7,259 nt of DNA from Oscillospiraceae bacterium (GTDB lineage Bacteria > Bacillota > Clostridia > Oscillospirales > Oscillospiraceae), in contig JAJPXI010000168.1 of assembly GCA_021205585.1 (NCBI GenBank), positions 1 to 7,259 on the forward strand, read 5' to 3'. Positions 5,687-7,259 of the stretch are shown here, piece after piece (within the stretch, counting starts at the first letter, position 1; every line of letters starts with the position of its first letter). Under the pieces are notes generated by a model. The model did no database searches, had not been told where the DNA came from, and saw nothing but the letters and a program-made list of their open reading frames with translations. A program made the translations under genes and the position numbers.

Positions 5687-7090
5687 TCAAGCATGGGGGA
5701 TGCTGGTGTAGTCAGAAATTTCCCGGCTACAGGTGCACAGGTCGCCTGTGTTCAGGGCGTGGACGTCGCTGTGGCCGGTGATGCGGGCGAAGGTTTTCAG
5801 CTCCTCCAGGGAGACGTTTAAGTAGTTGGCCACCCGCTGGGCCGCCGCGTCGATATTCAGGCGCTGGCGCAGGGCCTTGTCCTGGGTGGCCACCCCCACC
5901 GGGCACAGGCCGCTGCCGCAGATGCGGTACTGCTGGCAGGCCGCCGCCACCATGGCGGCGGAGGCCACCGCCACGGCGTCCGCCCCCAGGGCCAGGGCCT
6001 TGGCGAAGTCGGAGGAGACCCGGAGGCCCCCCGTGATGACCAGGGCGATGTCGGCCCCGGCGGCGTCCAGATACTTCCGCGCCCGGTGCAGGGCGTAAAC
6101 GGTGGGGACGCTGGTGGAGTCCCGAATCAGGGCGGGGGAAGCGCCGGTGGCGCCGCCTCTGCCGTCGATGGTGACAAAGTCCGGCTGGGCGTAGACGCAG
6201 ACCCCCAGGTCCTGTTCGATTCGCCCGGCGGCCAGCTTGATTCCAATGGGCCGCCCCTCCGAGCGGCGGCGCAGCTCGTCCACCAGGGCCTTCAAATCCT
6301 CTTTGGAATTTATCTGGGAGAATTTGGACGGACTGATGACGTCCTGGCCCAGGGGCTTATTTCGGATGGCCGCGATTTCCGGTGTCACCTTGTCCCCCGG
6401 AAGGTGGCCGCCCATCCCCGGCTTGGTTCCCTGGCCGATTTTGATTTCCACGGCGTCGGCAAGGCGCAGATTTTCATCCGTGACGCTGTACTGGTTGGGG
6501 ACGTATTCAAAGATATATCGGTACGCGGCCGCCCGTTCCTCCGGCAGAATGCCGCCCTCCCCGCTGCACATGGCGGTTTTCGCCATGGCGCTGCCCCGGG
6601 CCAGGGCGAGCTTGGCCTCCCTGGACAGGGCGCCGAAGGACATATGGGAGATATACACGGGGCTTTCCAGCACCATTGGCTGCCGGGCGTTTTTCCCGAT
6701 GACCGTGGTGGCGGACACCGGCGCGTGCTCCTCCAGGGGCATGGGGTTCAACTGCGCGCCGAGGATCAAAATGTCGTCCCACCCCGGCATGGGCATCCGC
6801 GTCCCCATGGCCGAAATGATGGATTTGCCCGTCACCGCCATTTGATGGATTTCCTCCATATAGCGGTAATCGGCGTCCGTTTTCCTGGTGTCCGCCGGAT
6901 AGTCCAGACCAGGGCCGCCCGCCCCGGCGGCGCTGTCCGCCCTGCCCGGCCGCGCGTGCACAGCCGGTTCCACCGCCGTAAATTTATCCGGCGGCTGTTT
7001 GCACAGGGGACATTCCTTCAGCTCGGAAAAGGGCTTGCCCTCTTTTTCTTCGTCGTAGATGTACCCGCAGATACTGCATTTGTATACCAT
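5687..7090 (-). CDS. Rubredoxin-like domain fused to FMN-dependent glutamate synthase domain
   Basis: A 467-residue two-part redox protein. Residues 1-40 are a short rubredoxin-like iron site, CSICGYIYD and CPLCK (Cys5, Cys8, Cys27, Cys30). After an Ala/Gly/Pro-rich linker, residues ~70-465 are the FMN/iron-sulfur barrel of glutamate synthase: KIGQGTKPGMGG, DGRGGATGASP (flavin and substrate loops), GGLRVSSDFAKALALGADAV (phosphate binding), and C-x5-C-x4-C (Cys385, 391, 396) followed by PVGVATQ, the site of the [3Fe-4S] cluster. The amidotransferase (glutaminase) domain of full GltB is absent, as in archaeal-type GltB and methylglutamate-synthase subunit C. Thus ammonia or an amine might come from elsewhere; whether the product is glutamate is unknown. 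The rubredoxin part suggests electrons delivered directly instead of through GltD. A second Cys pair (452, 454) near the C-terminus is unexplained. The start has AAAGGAGGG at 7106-7098. It is transcribed alone, convergent with the other genes. Confidence 0.9.
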   Translation of the reverse strand: MVYKCSICGYIYDEEKEGKPFSELKECPLCKQPPDKFTAVEPAVHARPGRADSAAGAGGPGLDYPADTRKTDADYRYMEEIHQMAVTGKSIISAMGTRMPMPGWDDILILGAQLNPMPLEEHAPVSATTVIGKNARQPMVLESPVYISHMSFGALSREAKLALARGSAMAKTAMCSGEGGILPEERAAAYRYIFEYVPNQYSVTDENLRLADAVEIKIGQGTKPGMGGHLPGDKVTPEIAAIRNKPLGQDVISPSKFSQINSKEDLKALVDELRRRSEGRPIGIKLAAGRIEQDLGVCVYAQPDFVTIDGRGGATGASPALIRDSTSVPTVYALHRARKYLDAAGADIALVITGGLRVSSDFAKALALGADAVAVASAAMVAAACQQYRICGSGLCPVGVATQDKALRQRLNIDAAAQRVANYLNVSLEELKTFARITGHSDVHALNTGDLCTCSREISDYTSIPHA

Positions 7091-7133
7091 CTGAAATCCC
7101 TCCTTTGCCTTGCGCGGCTGATTGTCTGGATAC

Positions 7134-7163
7134 AGTTTAGCCGCCGGTCAGGACGTTTGTCAA
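7134..7163 (-). promoter_or_regulatory. Promoter of the rubredoxin/glutamate-synthase gene
   Basis: On the minus strand, a perfect TTGACA (7163-7158) is followed after 18 bases by TAAACT (7139-7134), a four-of-six -10 box. Transcription would start near 7127, giving a leader of about 37 bases that contains the strong AAAGGAGGG site. No operator or riboswitch is evident in this short leader. Confidence 0.75.
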
Positions 7164-7193
7164 GGGCAACCGGAACGAAACGGCGGAAATCAA

Positions 7194-7259
7194 GGGAAGC
7201 GCTGATTTAAGGAAGCGCTGATTAAATCGGCAAGAGCGGGTGGCAGAAGATTTTGGTTC
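7194..7259 (+). repeat. Dispersed repeat: header fragment plus type B unit, cut by the window edge
   Basis: GGGAAGCGCTGATTTA (7194-7209) is an isolated copy of the family header. It is followed at once by a second header (7211-7227) that continues as a type B unit to the end of the window. Bases 7211-7259 are identical (49 of 49) to the reverse complement of 258-306. The double header could be a nested insertion or a remnant of a deleted unit; the rest lies outside the window. Confidence 0.85.

Noticed and set aside
6086..7210. A 374-codon plus-strand open frame opposite the glutamate-synthase-domain gene
   Set aside because: Antisense shadow of a clear enzyme; it also runs through that gene's promoter into the repeat.

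Overview
The window looks like chromosomal DNA from a GC-rich anaerobic Firmicute, most likely a gut Clostridium-class bacterium of the Oscillospiraceae type (Flavonifractor, Intestinimonas or Lawsonibacter-like). This is an inference from the strong AGGAGG-type ribosome binding sites, GC-biased third codon positions, a stand-alone E2-like protein paired with an acyl-CoA synthetase, and a rubredoxin plus glutamate-synthase-domain protein. No species can be named from the sequence alone.

Layout. Bases 1-307 are non-coding and consist of four related repeat units, two forward and then two reverse, sharing the header GGGAAGCRCTGATTAAAT. A near-consensus extended -10 promoter (436-464) follows and drives a small gene (500-706) for a protein with a homing-endonuclease-associated repeat. 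A GC-rich hairpin with a T8 tract (708-744) separates it from a TTG-started permease of the ArsB/CitM/SLC13 superfamily (768-2036). After a 102-base structured gap come an E2-like acyltransferase-fold protein (2139-3005), an AMP-forming acyl-CoA synthetase one base later (3007-4797), and a zinc-dependent phospholipase C-like protein (4831-5634). A strong intrinsic terminator (5638-5676) ends this rightward block. Facing it is a leftward gene (7090-5687) for a rubredoxin-like/FMN-glutamate-synthase-domain protein with its own promoter. The window ends in another copy of the repeat (7194-7259), which runs off the edge.

How the genes fit together. The synthetase and E2-like genes are almost certainly co-translated. 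The obvious reading is activation of a carboxylic or fatty acid to an acyl-CoA, followed by handling or transfer of the acyl group by the CAT-fold partner. That partner, however, lacks the usual catalytic histidine (Glu instead) and carries a hydrophobic stretch that may touch the membrane. The permease upstream could supply an anion, and the phospholipase-like protein downstream could act on lipids, so the block may be an acyl/lipid module of unknown product. The rubredoxin/glutamate-synthase gene is a separate redox or amino-acid metabolism unit.

The most unusual items are the repeat family that brackets the gene block in inverted orientation (49 of 49 bases identical between the left and right copies) and the acyl-CoA synthetase/catalytically altered E2-like pair.
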